Source of the DNA: Streptococcus sanguinis
GTDB lineage: Bacteria; Bacillota; Bacilli; Lactobacillales; Streptococcaceae
Length of the DNA stretch: 64,000 nt
Assembly (NCBI RefSeq): GCF_003943655.1
Contig: NZ_RJMM01000004.1
Location: 13,591 to 77,590, forward strand
Reading direction: 5' to 3'
Part shown: positions 56,090 to 64,000 of the stretch, one piece after another
How positions within the stretch are numbered: the first letter of the stretch is position 1
Layout of the letters: each line of letters begins with the position of its first letter
Program-made: the position numbers and the translations under genes
Notes under the pieces: model-generated
Database searches by the model: none
Seen by the model: only the letters and a program-made list of their open reading frames with translations
Told to the model about the DNA's origin: nothing

Positions 56090-57067
56090 TTACCAGTCCT
56101 TGTCAAATTCACTTTTTACATCTGCAAGACAAAAGCTTCCATCCTCCTGTCTTCTGAAAATCAAGGCTACTCTATCACTTTTTCGTTCAGTATCTGATTT
56201 TCGTATATTAATATACTGTATGCTCAATGATAAGGGGTCAAAATCTGTATCATTCCCATGAATATTACTGTAAGAGGGTAATCCAAAACGTTCAACAACT
56301 TCTTGATAAGTCATACCACCTTTACCTCGCTGCCTATCGCCCAATATCAATGTATCGATATCTTCTGGCTTCCAGTTAAAGACAAACTCCTCTTTGGCAG
56401 CCACTGGATAGCGACTATCGTCCAAGAACAATGCCGATTTAGTTATCAAATAGTACTCCTTGCCATTGGAATCGGGATCAAAAAAACCTAGTCTTATCTC
56501 CTGAGGATGATCAGATAAGCTGTTTTTTTCTATATCCATCACCCTTGTCTTATAAGTTAGTGTCAATCCATTTTCGGTAAAACTCACATTTGAACCCTTA
56601 CCGTATTTCGTAATAACTTCTTCCAAAGTCGGATTATTCTTCCACCCCCCAACTTTTGCTATTTTGAGTTCTACAAAATTGTCTAATGTCCATTTAAAAG
56701 CAAACTTTTTTTCATCTTCTACCACAAGTTTATTTTTAAGTTCCTTCTGTTTCTTGTCCATTTCTAACTCAGGTTCATCTTGCTGAGTAGTAGAGCTTTC
56801 TTTACTAACTGACGAGACTGTCTTATCTTCTTTGTGTTTAGCATTGTCCTTGTTAGGAACCTTTAGTGATAAATAATAGAAGCCAAAGAATAAAGTAAAT
56901 GATATGGTTAAACAAAGAAGAATAAAGGCCAAGTTAGTCCTTTTTTTCTTCTCTTGTATGGCCATCATGCTGAGTTCTTCTCTTTTTATCTTTTGTTGTC
57001 TATAAAGTTCCTTTTTTATATCTCTAAATGAATTGGAATCATGTTTTTTCTTGCTATTCTTTCTCAA
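56090..57067 (-). CDS. Membrane-anchored protein with two BLIP/SmpA-like repeats (paralogue 1)
   Basis: A 325-residue protein with a basic cytoplasmic N-terminus (about 1-45), one membrane segment (about 49-68, LAFILLCLTISFTLFFGFYY), a linker, and two copies of an approximately 100-residue extracellular domain. Each copy starts F-x-W-x-x-(E/D) (FAFKWTLDNFVELKIAK; FVFNWKPEDIDTLILGD) and has a TxEEVxxxYG/FG-x-P core (LEEVITKYGKG; YQEVVERFGLPS), like the BLIP/SmpA-OmlA fold (DUF3862-type). The function is unknown. The paralogue 57093-57935 lies 25 bp upstream. Confidence 0.72.
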   Translation of the reverse strand: MRKNSKKKHDSNSFRDIKKELYRQQKIKREELSMMAIQEKKKRTNLAFILLCLTISFTLFFGFYYLSLKVPNKDNAKHKEDKTVSSVSKESSTTQQDEPELEMDKKQKELKNKLVVEDEKKFAFKWTLDNFVELKIAKVGGWKNNPTLEEVITKYGKGSNVSFTENGLTLTYKTRVMDIEKNSLSDHPQEIRLGFFDPDSNGKEYYLITKSALFLDDSRYPVAAKEEFVFNWKPEDIDTLILGDRQRGKGGMTYQEVVERFGLPSYSNIHGNDTDFDPLSLSIQYINIRKSDTERKSDRVALIFRRQEDGSFCLADVKSEFDKDW

Positions 57068-57092
57068 GTTTGTCTCCTCTTTCTTATTTAGT

Positions 57093-57935
57093 TTACTGGC
57101 TTTGTTTAGAAACTAAACGCCATGTTCCATCTTCTTGGTTGTAGAATTCTAGAATAACAGTCTGTAATTTATTACGTTCTTTCCAACCCTTTGGATTATT
57201 ATAAGTAATCCTTAACTTAAGTTGATTGTTTTCTCCTGAAATTATTTGATAAAAAGGCAAACCAACATTTGAAACAATCTCATCATAATCCGTACCTTTG
57301 TCAGTACCTTCTCTAGCACCAATAACAAGACTATCTATATATTCTTTCGTCCAAAAAAAGTCTCTATTAGGATTTTTATCCACCTTAATTGCATTACTTG
57401 AAAGATTAAAGAACTTTGAGGTGAGCTTATAGACACCATCAAATTCAGCAAATATTAAAGATACATTGCCTATATTACCGTTTTTATCTTTCCAGAAAAG
57501 ACTAATATAGTTTCGGACTTCATGATTTGGTAATAAGTGGATCCATGAACCAGCTTCAACAGGTCTTCCAAATTCTTTTAAAACATCTTCCAAGACGGCT
57601 CCGCCTTTATCTTTGTCCATGTGTAGAGAAACTGCCTTGTCAACCGTCCAAAGAAAGGGACCACTTTTTTCTGGAGAAACTGTAAGACTTTCAGCGAATT
57701 TTTTTACTTCAGTCTCCTTATCCTCTAATTCTTTTGATGGTGAAATAATCTGACTTGACTGGCTCACCGGTTGCTTAGATTTAGCTTTTTCCGGTATGGA
57801 AAGCATTAAAAATACTGCTCCAATGATAGAAAAGCCAATAATGGCTAATAGAACGAATGGTAAGAACTTAGACTTAGAAGTCTCCTTCTCTAACTCAAAA
57901 GCAATATCTTCAAAAGAATCCTCTTTTCTCTTCAT
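57093..57935 (-). CDS. Membrane-anchored protein with two BLIP/SmpA-like repeats (paralogue 2)
   Basis: A 280-residue protein with the same plan as its neighbour: charged cytoplasmic start, membrane segment (about 25-46, FLPFVLLAIIGFSIIGAVFL), Ser/Lys-rich linker, then two repeats beginning FLWTVDKAVSLHM and FFWTKEYIDSLVIGA with cores LEDVLKEFGRP and YDEIVSNVGLP. The two genes probably arose by duplication and diverged. Both are A/T-rich compared with pyrK. Related domains in other proteins aid protein-protein contacts; nothing more specific can be said. Confidence 0.72.
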   Translation of the reverse strand: MKRKEDSFEDIAFELEKETSKSKFLPFVLLAIIGFSIIGAVFLMLSIPEKAKSKQPVSQSSQIISPSKELEDKETEVKKFAESLTVSPEKSGPFLWTVDKAVSLHMDKDKGGAVLEDVLKEFGRPVEAGSWIHLLPNHEVRNYISLFWKDKNGNIGNVSLIFAEFDGVYKLTSKFFNLSSNAIKVDKNPNRDFFWTKEYIDSLVIGAREGTDKGTDYDEIVSNVGLPFYQIISGENNQLKLRITYNNPKGWKERNKLQTVILEFYNQEDGTWRLVSKQSQ

Positions 57936-58169
57936 AACTACTCCTTTTACAGTCTAAAAATCATCATATCACGAATAACTTGAAATTGCAAAACCTGTTT
58001 CATTATAAAAGACTTGATAAAATCTCTCTATAATTCTGATAAGAATAAACTTTAAAAATGTCACTATATCCAATAGAATTTCTTTTATCATCTGTCCATT
58101 TTAATAAATTCAATTATAAAAACATGCTAGCTTTCATTGATTTATCAGGAAAAAATCCCCAGTTTGTGA

Positions 58170-58175
58170 TAAAAT
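58170..58175 (+). promoter_or_regulatory. Extended -10 element of the LysR-type gene, predicted leaderless
   Basis: TGATAAAAT ends six bases before the ATG at 58182. The 246 bp between 57936 and 58181 are A/T-rich and contain nothing else recognised. Confidence 0.6.
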
Positions 58176-58181
58176 AATCCT

Positions 58182-59090
58182 ATGAGAATTCAACAGTTAC
58201 ACTATATTATCAAAATCGTCGAGACTGGCAGTATGAACGAAGCTGCTAAGCAGCTTTTCATTACTCAGCCTAGCTTGTCCAATGCTGTGCGAGATTTGGA
58301 AAATGAAATGGGCATCGAGATTTTCATTCGCAATCCCAAAGGAATTACCTTGACCAAGGACGGCATGGAGTTTCTTTCTTATGCCCGTCAGGTAGTTGAG
58401 CAGACTCAGCTTCTAGAGGAGAGATACAAAAACCCTGTCGCCCACCGCGAGCTTTTCAGCGTTTCAGCCCAGCACTATGCCTTTGTGGTCAATGCCTTCG
58501 TGTCCTTGCTTAAAAAAAGCGATATGGAGAAATACGAGCTCTTTCTGCGGGAAACTCGAACTTGGGAGATCATTGACGACGTAAAAAACTTCCGCAGCGA
58601 AATCGGCGTCCTCTTTCTCAATAGCTACAACCGCGATGTCCTATCCAAGATGCTGGATGACAATCATCTGATTGCCACTCATCTCTTCACAGCTCAACCC
58701 CATATCTTTGTCAGCAAGTCCAATCCGCTGGCCAAGAAAAAACTGGTTCAATTATCTGACTTAGAAAACTTCCCTTACCTCAGCTACGACCAAGGGACCC
58801 ACAACTCTTTCTACTTTTCAGAGGAAATTCTCTCTCAGGAACACCATAAAAAATCTATCGTGGTCAGCGACCGTGCGACCCTCTTTAACCTTTTGATCGG
58901 TCTGGATGGCTACACGATTGCAACCGGTATTCTCAATAGCAACCTCAACGGAGATAATATCGTGTCAATCCCACTGGACATTGATGATCCGATTGAACTG
59001 GTCTACATCCAGCACGAAAAAGCCAGCCTATCCAAAATGGGAGAACGCTTCATTGAGTATCTGATTGAGGAAGTGAAGTTTGATAAATAA
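58182..59090 (+). CDS. cpsY: LysR-type regulator, CpsY/MtaR-like
   Basis: A 302-residue LysR-family regulator: winged helix at 1-60 (MRIQQLHYIIKIVETGSMNE, QLFITQPSLSNAVRDLE) and a periplasmic-binding-like effector domain from about 90. The sequence follows from memory the CpsY/MtaR/MetR group of streptococci, which controls methionine uptake and synthesis and in some species wall or immune-evasion traits. The exact regulon here is not visible. TAAAAT lies six bases before the ATG and there is no ribosome binding site. It converges on sir2. Confidence 0.88.
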   Translation: MRIQQLHYIIKIVETGSMNEAAKQLFITQPSLSNAVRDLENEMGIEIFIRNPKGITLTKDGMEFLSYARQVVEQTQLLEERYKNPVAHRELFSVSAQHYAFVVNAFVSLLKKSDMEKYELFLRETRTWEIIDDVKNFRSEIGVLFLNSYNRDVLSKMLDDNHLIATHLFTAQPHIFVSKSNPLAKKKLVQLSDLENFPYLSYDQGTHNSFYFSEEILSQEHHKKSIVVSDRATLFNLLIGLDGYTIATGILNSNLNGDNIVSIPLDIDDPIELVYIQHEKASLSKMGERFIEYLIEEVKFDK

Positions 59091-59094
59091 ACTG

Positions 59095-59130
59095 AAAAAA
59101 CACCTGAAAAAGCTTTTTCAGGTGTTTTTT
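59095..59130. terminator. Bidirectional terminator formed by a 36-base perfect palindrome
   Basis: AAAAAACACCTGAAAAAG followed by its exact complement. It serves both the LysR gene and sir2, whose stop codon (59131-59133) is adjacent. Confidence 0.92.
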
Positions 59131-59862
59131 CTATTGTTTCAACTTCCCCAACACTTCTCCTATCTTGCCCTCAATAACAAGGTCCGCTTGACTGTCTTGA
59201 GGGATGCTGGTTTTGTTGATGACGACCAGATGCTTACCTGAAAAGTACTGGATGAGGCTGGCTGCGGGATAGACAACTAAGGATGTTCCACCAATTATCA
59301 GCAGGTCTGCTTGCTGGATAGCCTGGGCAGCCTGCTGGAAAACTTCCATATCTAGCGGTTCTTCATAGAGTGTCACATCTGGCTTGACAATACCTCCACA
59401 GTCAAGGCAGCGAGGAATGGTACCGTGCAGAGCCAGAAAGCCGTCCAAATTATAGAATCGCTTACAATTCAGACAGTAATTTCTATCCGCACTGCCATGT
59501 AATTTGAGAACCTTTTTCGAACCGGCCATTTCATGCAAACTATCGATATTTTGAGTCACCACAGCCTTGAGCTTACCTGCTTTCTCCAAGTCTGCCAAGT
59601 AGACATGAGCAGCATTGGGCTTAGCATCCGGATAGAGCAGGTACTTCTTGTAGAAGTCGAAAAACTCCTGCGGATAGCGCTCAAACATAGTGTGAGAAAC
59701 CAGCTGCTCTGCTGTAAAATGCCGTCCCAGCTTGACGCTGTATATCCCATCTGAACTGCGGAAGTCTGGAATATTGGACTCAGTCGAAACACCCGCACCA
59801 CCGAAAAAGACGATATTTTGACTTTGTTCTATCAATTCTTGCAACCTTGCAATCTTATCCAT
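59131..59862 (-). CDS. Sir2-family NAD-dependent protein deacylase
   Basis: Removes acyl groups from lysines using NAD. The 243-residue product has FFGGAGVSTESNIPDFRS (about 19-36), TQNIDSLHEMAGS, the catalytic histidine in KLHGSADRNY and zinc ligands in CLNCKRF and CLDCGG. With these features it is a standard deacylase, unlike the NADase SIR2 domains of phage-defence proteins. It lies 11 bp after the HEPN-like gene in the deoD unit, so it may be cotranscribed with nucleoside salvage genes. Confidence 0.93.
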   Translation of the reverse strand: MDKIARLQELIEQSQNIVFFGGAGVSTESNIPDFRSSDGIYSVKLGRHFTAEQLVSHTMFERYPQEFFDFYKKYLLYPDAKPNAAHVYLADLEKAGKLKAVVTQNIDSLHEMAGSKKVLKLHGSADRNYCLNCKRFYNLDGFLALHGTIPRCLDCGGIVKPDVTLYEEPLDMEVFQQAAQAIQQADLLIIGGTSLVVYPAASLIQYFSGKHLVVINKTSIPQDSQADLVIEGKIGEVLGKLKQ

Positions 59863-59873
59863 CCTGCTACCCC

Positions 59874-60635
59874 TTATAAGAGACTTTCTATGAGCTCATT
59901 CGCTCGGTCAAAGTAAAAAGGTTCCCTCTGGTAAACTATGCCTGTCTCCTGCGCCAAATCAACCAGAAGTTCCAAAAAGTGCTGAGATGAGAAACCTGTC
60001 GTCCTGTGCAATTCTTCCTCATCGAAAGGCTTGATAAGGTGAGCCAACGGATTGCGGACTGACTTTTCTAACTCTCTTAGCTGCCGTGCCGACTCTTTGA
60101 CAGATTCGGGCAAATTCAACTGCAAAATCAGCTCCGTCAAACTAGAAGAATTAACCGTGCTTTCCGCATGAAAATTTTGCAAGTCAGGATTATCAGAATT
60201 TCGCATCTTTTCAAACTTCCATCGGTCGTAACTAGCCCCTCGCGAATTATGAATATAGCTCTCAATATCTGGTATTTGCATGCGAATCAACCGCATAAAA
60301 ATCCAATAAATAGCCGGACTGACAGCTCGGATAAAATCAATCAGCTGCTCATTCCTTAGCTTAGCTTCAAGGTCATAAAGGTAATTGACCAGCTGCTCAT
60401 CCGCTTCATCTTCATGGCAAAAAAGCTGAAAATCAGCTAGGACAGACCCAGTGATTTCCAACTTTAGATTCATCATAGATTGGATGTTGAGTTCTCTTCG
60501 CTCCGCTAAAGCGCCAAGAAGACGGACCAAGTCAGACTGGACACCACTTCCTGCTCTCTCAGCTAGTTTATGAGCATAAGCATAGTCATAGCGGGAAATA
60601 GCAAAGAGAATGGCTTCTTTGACATCTACTTTCAT
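59874..60635 (-). CDS. Csm6-like HEPN protein without a CARF domain
   Basis: A 253-residue soluble helical protein. Near the C-terminus [20 protein letters not shown] contains R194-N-P-L-A-H199, the R-x4-H motif of HEPN ribonucleases, followed by [19 protein letters not shown], a layout close to the C-terminal half of Csm6. The N-terminal helical part could match the linking 6H region. No CARF domain, CRISPR array or cas gene is present. ATG overlaps the deoD stop as ATGA, so translation is coupled to a purine nucleoside phosphorylase. RNase activity is an inference. Confidence 0.72.
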   Translation of the reverse strand: MKVDVKEAILFAISRYDYAYAHKLAERAGSGVQSDLVRLLGALAERRELNIQSMMNLKLEITGSVLADFQLFCHEDEADEQLVNYLYDLEAKLRNEQLIDFIRAVSPAIYWIFMRLIRMQIPDIESYIHNSRGASYDRWKFEKMRNSDNPDLQNFHAESTVNSSSLTELILQLNLPESVKESARQLRELEKSVRNPLAHLIKPFDEEELHRTTGFSSQHFLELLVDLAQETGIVYQREPFYFDRANELIESLL

Positions 60636-61345
60636 GCTTCTGCAATCAAGGTTTCCAAACCAACCTTCATCATATCGGTGAAGGTATTTTGACGTTCTTC
60701 TGCAGTCGTGTCTTCTTCTGGATTGACTAAGCTGTCAGAAATAGTCATGATAGCAAGAGCAGCCACATGGTGTTGAGCAGCCAAATAGTAAAGAGCTGCC
60801 GCTTCCATTTCAACTGCCTTAACCCCCCACTTACCAAGCTCGATATTCTTTTCAAAGTAGTTTGAGTAAAAGACATCAGACGACAAGACGTTTCCAACGT
60901 GCGTCGTCATACCGAGATCTTTGGCGATATGATAGGCCTTATCTAACAAATCAAAGCTAGCGATTTGCGGAAAATCATACTGTGGCCAGTCATTACGGAT
61001 AATGTTAGAGTTAGTTGCAGCCGCCTGAGCCAGTACTAATTCACGGACATGCACATCAGCATTCAGTGATCCAGCAGTTCCCACACGAATCAACTTTTTC
61101 ATACCGTAATCAACAATCAGCTCACGCGCATAGATAGAGATAGACGGCATTCCCATCCCTGTCCCCATAACAGAAACACGCTCGCCTTTGTAAGTACCTG
61201 TATAACCAAACATGTTACGGACTTCATTGAAGCAAACAGCATCTTCTAGGAAATTCTCCGCAATAAATTTGGCCCGAAGTGGATCCCCCGGAAGAAGGAT
61301 TTTATCCGCAATTTCACCTGGCTTAGCAGAAATATGAATAGACAT
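60632..61345 (-). CDS. deoD: Purine nucleoside phosphorylase, DeoD type
   Basis: Splits purine (deoxy)nucleosides to base and pentose 1-phosphate. The 237-residue product is the hexameric type: [17 protein letters not shown] (about 19-35), [26 protein letters not shown] and [12 protein letters not shown] with the base-binding aspartate in ISDSLVN. ATG at 61345 ([10 protein letters not shown]) matches the family; the frame to 61420 is rejected. It has no clear ribosome binding site. It is upstream of the HEPN-like gene (4-base overlap). Confidence 0.96.
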   Translation of the reverse strand: MSIHISAKPGEIADKILLPGDPLRAKFIAENFLEDAVCFNEVRNMFGYTGTYKGERVSVMGTGMGMPSISIYARELIVDYGMKKLIRVGTAGSLNADVHVRELVLAQAAATNSNIIRNDWPQYDFPQIASFDLLDKAYHIAKDLGMTTHVGNVLSSDVFYSNYFEKNIELGKWGVKAVEMEAAALYYLAAQHHVAALAIMTISDSLVNPEEDTTAEERQNTFTDMMKVGLETLIAEA

Positions 61346-61676
61346 AGTTAAGATACCAAACCCGTCAAAAGCAAAGGGAAAATAGGAGATGGTCGCAGTG
61401 AGCGATGCTCGCAAGACCATCTATCTTTTTCCCACTGCTTTAGGGTGGGTTCAATTCCTTTCTTTCTTATTTTTAATATTTCGTAGAAAGACTAGCCCGA
61501 GTTCAATTCAAACTCAGACGCCCTTCCTTTCTGTGTTTATTTGAAAGATAGTTTTTCGCTCGTGTTTAAATCTGAACACACTTTACCTTTCTTTAGTTTT
61601 ATAATTTTATCAGTTAGACAGAGAGGCTGTTCCAGCGTCAATTACCAATCCAGACACTGCGCCTTTCAACATTTTT
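61346..61676 (-). other. 331 bp gene-free, hairpin-rich interval between punA and deoD
   Basis: No convincing gene. It holds at least four hairpins in series: GTGTT/AACAC, CCGAGTT/AACTCAG (61502-61522), CCCAC/GGGTGG-type (61430-61447), and the large one at 61387-61422. The phrase GAATTGAAC(C/T)C occurs twice and AGAAAGG three times on the minus strand. A 20-codon frame starting MLKGAVSGLVIDAGTASLSN lies just after punA and ends in TGA; it may be a gene remnant. TATAAA/TAAAAT sequences could be a -10 for deoD. Confidence 0.45.
61387..61422. repeat. Large hairpin upstream of deoD
   Basis: Outer 8 bp stem AGATGGTC/GACCATCT and inner stem GAGC/GCTC around a GAT loop, about 42 bp before the deoD ATG. 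Followed by no T-run on the minus strand, so more likely a regulatory or stabilising hairpin than a terminator. Confidence 0.6.
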
Positions 61677-62489
61677 TTACAATTCAGCAAGTGTTTCTTT
61701 AAGCAGTCGTTTAAAATCACCTTTGACACGTTCTGTTACTTCAACCACTTCCTCATGATTTAGCTCTTCTTGGAACCCAGCAGCAAAGTTTGTAATGCAT
61801 GAAATCCCAAGGACTTTCAAACCAGAATGTGCTGCTACAATCACTTCAGGAACAGTAGACATGCCGACTGCATCTGCTCCGAGCGTCTTATAAGCACGGA
61901 TTTCTGCAGGCGTTTCGTAAGTTGGTCCAGTTACACCGATATAGACACCCTCATCCAGCTTGATACCAAGCTTATCAGCAACTTTATGAGCGACGGTACG
62001 GTATTCTGGAGTGTAAGATTTAGACATATCAGGGAAACGCGGACCAAATTCATCCAAGTTTTCACCGATCAAAGGATTTTGACCAGTCATATTGATGTGG
62101 TCAGTGATCGCCATAAGCGTACCTGGACCATAGCCGATACCACCGGCAGCATTAGTGACAATAACACCTTTCGCACCAAGAGCCTTCATCACACGCACTG
62201 GGAAAGTAACAATGTCTAAAGGATTTCCTTCATAGAAATGGAAACGGCCTTGCAGTGCCAAGACTTTCCGTCCTGCCAAGTCTCCATAAACTAATTTACC
62301 AGCGTGACCAACAACAGTTGAGCGGCCCCAGTTTGGAATATCCGCATAGTCAAGACTAACAGCATTTTCAATTTCTTCAGCCAATTCTCCCAAACCAGAT
62401 CCCAAGATCAGACCAAATTCAGGCTCTGTCATACCTTTTTCTTTTAAGAAGGCTGCTGTTGCTTTGATTTTTTCTGATAAGCTTGTCAT
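61677..62489 (-). CDS. punA: Purine nucleoside phosphorylase I, trimeric type
   Basis: Phosphorolysis of guanosine and inosine. The 270-residue trimeric-type enzyme has LILGSGLGELAEEIE (about 26-40), the phosphate loop TVVGHAGKLVYG, LQGRFHFYEG, VTNAAGGIGYGPGTLMAITDHINMTGQ (cited in parts: TNAAGGIG, TDHINMTG), GVYIGVTGPTYETPAE and the base-binding asparagine in CITNFAAG. It follows deoB after 29 bp. With deoD, the genome encodes both structural classes of purine nucleoside phosphorylase side by side. Confidence 0.95.
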   Translation of the reverse strand: MTSLSEKIKATAAFLKEKGMTEPEFGLILGSGLGELAEEIENAVSLDYADIPNWGRSTVVGHAGKLVYGDLAGRKVLALQGRFHFYEGNPLDIVTFPVRVMKALGAKGVIVTNAAGGIGYGPGTLMAITDHINMTGQNPLIGENLDEFGPRFPDMSKSYTPEYRTVAHKVADKLGIKLDEGVYIGVTGPTYETPAEIRAYKTLGADAVGMSTVPEVIVAAHSGLKVLGISCITNFAAGFQEELNHEEVVEVTERVKGDFKRLLKETLAEL

Positions 62490-62518
62490 AAAACATTTTC
62501 CTCACTCTCTTATAATGC

Positions 62519-63730
62519 TTATACCAATTTGTCCAAGAAGCTTTGACCAATCATCGCCTTGTCTACTCCGAAGTTTTCAGCAACGGTAGCTGAGATATCC
62601 GCAAAGTGTCCGACAGGAATATGACCATGACCGCTCAGCGATTTTCCGAAGACCAAGAGCGGAATGTACTCACGAGTATGGTCGGTTCCAGCATAGGTAG
62701 GGTCGTTACCATGGTCAGCAGTAATCATGAGCAAATCATCTTCACGCATGTTTTCAATGATTTCTGGGATGCGAGCATCAAACTCTTCTAGGCAGTCACG
62801 GTAGCCATGTGGATCACGGCGGTGACCATAAAGAGCATCAAAGTCTACTAGGTTAGTGAATGAGAAACCTTCTTTGAAATTCTCGTCTTTGATGGCTTTG
62901 ATCAAAGTATCTACGCCATGATTGTTAGACTTATTGTGTCCCATATCATGATTGATTCCAGCGCCGTTGAAGATGTCATTGATCTTACCAACAGAATAGG
63001 TGTCAATTCCAGCTTCATTGAGCTTATCAAGTACAGTTGGCTCAAACGGAGAAACGGCATAGTCGTGACGGTTGGCTGTACGAGTGAAGTTGCCTGGCTC
63101 ACCTACATAAGGACGAGCGATAATACGTCCCAGAAGCGCAGGGCGTTCCAAGGTAATAGAGCGGGCGAATTCACAGATACGATAGAGCTCTTCCAAAGGA
63201 ATCACTTCTTCGTGTGCTGCGATTTGCAATACTGGGTCAGCAGAGGTATAGATAATCAGCTCGCCTGTTTCCATCTGACGAGGACCAAAGTCATCAATAA
63301 CTGCTGTACCAGAGTATGGCTTGTTAGCCTCACGAATGACCTTGCGACCAGAAAACTCTTCAATCTGAGTCAGGATTTCTTCTGGGAAGCCATTCCAAAA
63401 AGTATCAAAAGGCTCAGTAATATTGAGACCCATGATTTCCCAGTGGCCTGTCATCGTGTCTTTTCCAAGCGATACTTCCTCCAGCTTGGTATAGTAGCCG
63501 CTAGGATTTTCTTCTTGAGGAACTGTCTTCAAAGGAGCAGGACACTCAATATTTCCCAGACCAATCTTAGCCATGTTTGGTACATTCAGTCCTACCGTTT
63601 TGGAAATATGTCCCAGAGTATCTGAAGCACCATCTGGTACCCCTGCATTGACAAAGTTATTGGCATCTGGTGCAGCACCGATACCAACTGAGTCCATGAC
63701 TACCAAGTGAATACGATTAAATTTTGGCAT
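62519..63730 (-). CDS. deoB: Phosphopentomutase
   Basis: Interconverts (deoxy)ribose 1-phosphate and 5-phosphate, feeding salvaged pentose into central metabolism. The 403-residue alkaline-phosphatase-fold enzyme has [17 protein letters not shown] with the first metal aspartate, the phosphothreonine loop [33 protein letters not shown] and [11 protein letters not shown]. It stands between rpiA and punA in one direction (gaps 13 and 29 bp), a complete nucleoside-to-pentose phosphate route. Confidence 0.97.
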   Translation of the reverse strand: MPKFNRIHLVVMDSVGIGAAPDANNFVNAGVPDGASDTLGHISKTVGLNVPNMAKIGLGNIECPAPLKTVPQEENPSGYYTKLEEVSLGKDTMTGHWEIMGLNITEPFDTFWNGFPEEILTQIEEFSGRKVIREANKPYSGTAVIDDFGPRQMETGELIIYTSADPVLQIAAHEEVIPLEELYRICEFARSITLERPALLGRIIARPYVGEPGNFTRTANRHDYAVSPFEPTVLDKLNEAGIDTYSVGKINDIFNGAGINHDMGHNKSNNHGVDTLIKAIKDENFKEGFSFTNLVDFDALYGHRRDPHGYRDCLEEFDARIPEIIENMREDDLLMITADHGNDPTYAGTDHTREYIPLLVFGKSLSGHGHIPVGHFADISATVAENFGVDKAMIGQSFLDKLV

Positions 63731-63743
63731 AAAAAACCTCTTT

Positions 63744-64000
63744 CTATTTATTGGCCTCTAAAACTTGAAGACCCGATTTCCCAGCAACAATGACCTTGTC
63801 TACCATTTGATTAAACAGTCCATGCTCCACTACGCCCACTACATGATCTAGTTCTTGCGCAAACTCAACTGGATTTTCAATCACACCTAAATCTAAGTCG
63901 ATAATGAAATTCTGCATGTCCGTGACAAAACGTTGGTCATCTTTCTCACGAAAGGCTGGCTTATATCCAACACGCTCAAAGCGACGAAAGAGCTGCTCAG
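63744..64000 (-). CDS. rpiA: Ribose 5-phosphate isomerase A, 5' end beyond the window
   Basis: Only the last 84 codons lie in the window; the frame is open at base 64000 and stops at TAG (63744-63746). The visible part, with [43 protein letters not shown] and [10 protein letters not shown], matches the C-terminal half of RpiA, which interconverts ribulose 5-phosphate and ribose 5-phosphate. deoB follows after 13 bp, linking nucleoside salvage to the pentose phosphate pathway. Confidence 0.93.
   Translation of the reverse strand, partial: EQLFRRFERVGYKPAFREKDDQRFVTDMQNFIIDLDLGVIENPVEFAQELDHVVGVVEHGLFNQMVDKVIVAGKSGLQVLEANK

Noticed and set aside
59131-60635. SIR2 plus HEPN pair as a known anti-phage system
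   Set aside because: The Sir2 protein has the full deacylase motifs and zinc ligands and lacks defence-type fusions; the set sits in a conserved nucleoside salvage context, so no known defence system is called.

Overview
The window is a low-GC Firmicutes chromosome segment and reads as an oral streptococcus of the sanguinis group. The clearest pointers are a wall-anchored ecto-5'-nucleotidase with an LPQTG anchor, gyrA followed directly by srtA, ComX-type boxes before dprA and radC, and PyrR-controlled pyr operons. The species is an inference from gene content. No phage, insertion sequence, CRISPR array or rRNA operon was seen. Most of it is conserved housekeeping DNA with a few accessory spots.

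Layout, left to right. 1-6 kb: topA, dprA, an acetyltransferase, rnhB and rbgA on the minus strand, then an orphan ATP-cone protein. 6-9 kb: dapA and asd (diaminopimelate/lysine branch), preceded by a small RNA of the asd-motif type with its own promoter and terminator. 9-13 kb: two GNAT acetyltransferases, an AlkD-like protein, a lipoprotein and fhs. 13-19 kb: coaB, coaC and a vitamin-transporter S component on the plus strand, then pgm, a thioredoxin-like protein, mutY (lacking the iron-sulfur cysteines) and pta. 19-28 kb: relQ-nadK-rluA-type operon, diverging from CYTH, prs, a cysteine desulfurase, two small DUF proteins, rex and a glutamine amidotransferase; radC faces them. 28-36 kb: srtA, gyrA, ldh, NUDIX, tRNA-Arg, rpsA, tRNA-Gln, tRNA-Tyr, DUF2969 and ilvE.

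36-45 kb: parC and parE, neighbours in many streptococci, are separated here by a 3.8 kb islet holding an ANT(6)-like nucleotidyltransferase, two GNATs, a deleted fic remnant, a DUF6261-like protein and an unknown AT-rich gene. 45-56 kb: plsY, the 5'-nucleotidase, pyrC, NUDIX, ung, a DUF4336 protein, a GT-C-like membrane protein, then pyrE/pyrF and pyrDb/pyrK, each pair behind a consensus promoter and a PyrR attenuator. 56-58 kb: two paralogous membrane-anchored proteins of unknown function. 58-64 kb: a CpsY/MtaR-type regulator, then rpiA-deoB-punA and deoD-[HEPN protein]-sir2, a nucleoside salvage block that includes a Csm6-like protein with an RNPLAH motif and no CARF domain.

The pyr genes (UMP synthesis), prs (PRPP), deoD/punA/deoB/rpiA (nucleoside to pentose phosphate) and the surface 5'-nucleotidase form a nucleotide theme. 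topA, gyrA, parC and parE give nearly the full topoisomerase set. Repair genes are mutY, ung, two NUDIX genes, an alkD-like gene, radC and dprA. A notable pattern is that five genes (coaB, mutY, plsY, the GT-C protein and cpsY) have a -10 hexamer exactly six bases before the start codon, which predicts leaderless mRNAs.
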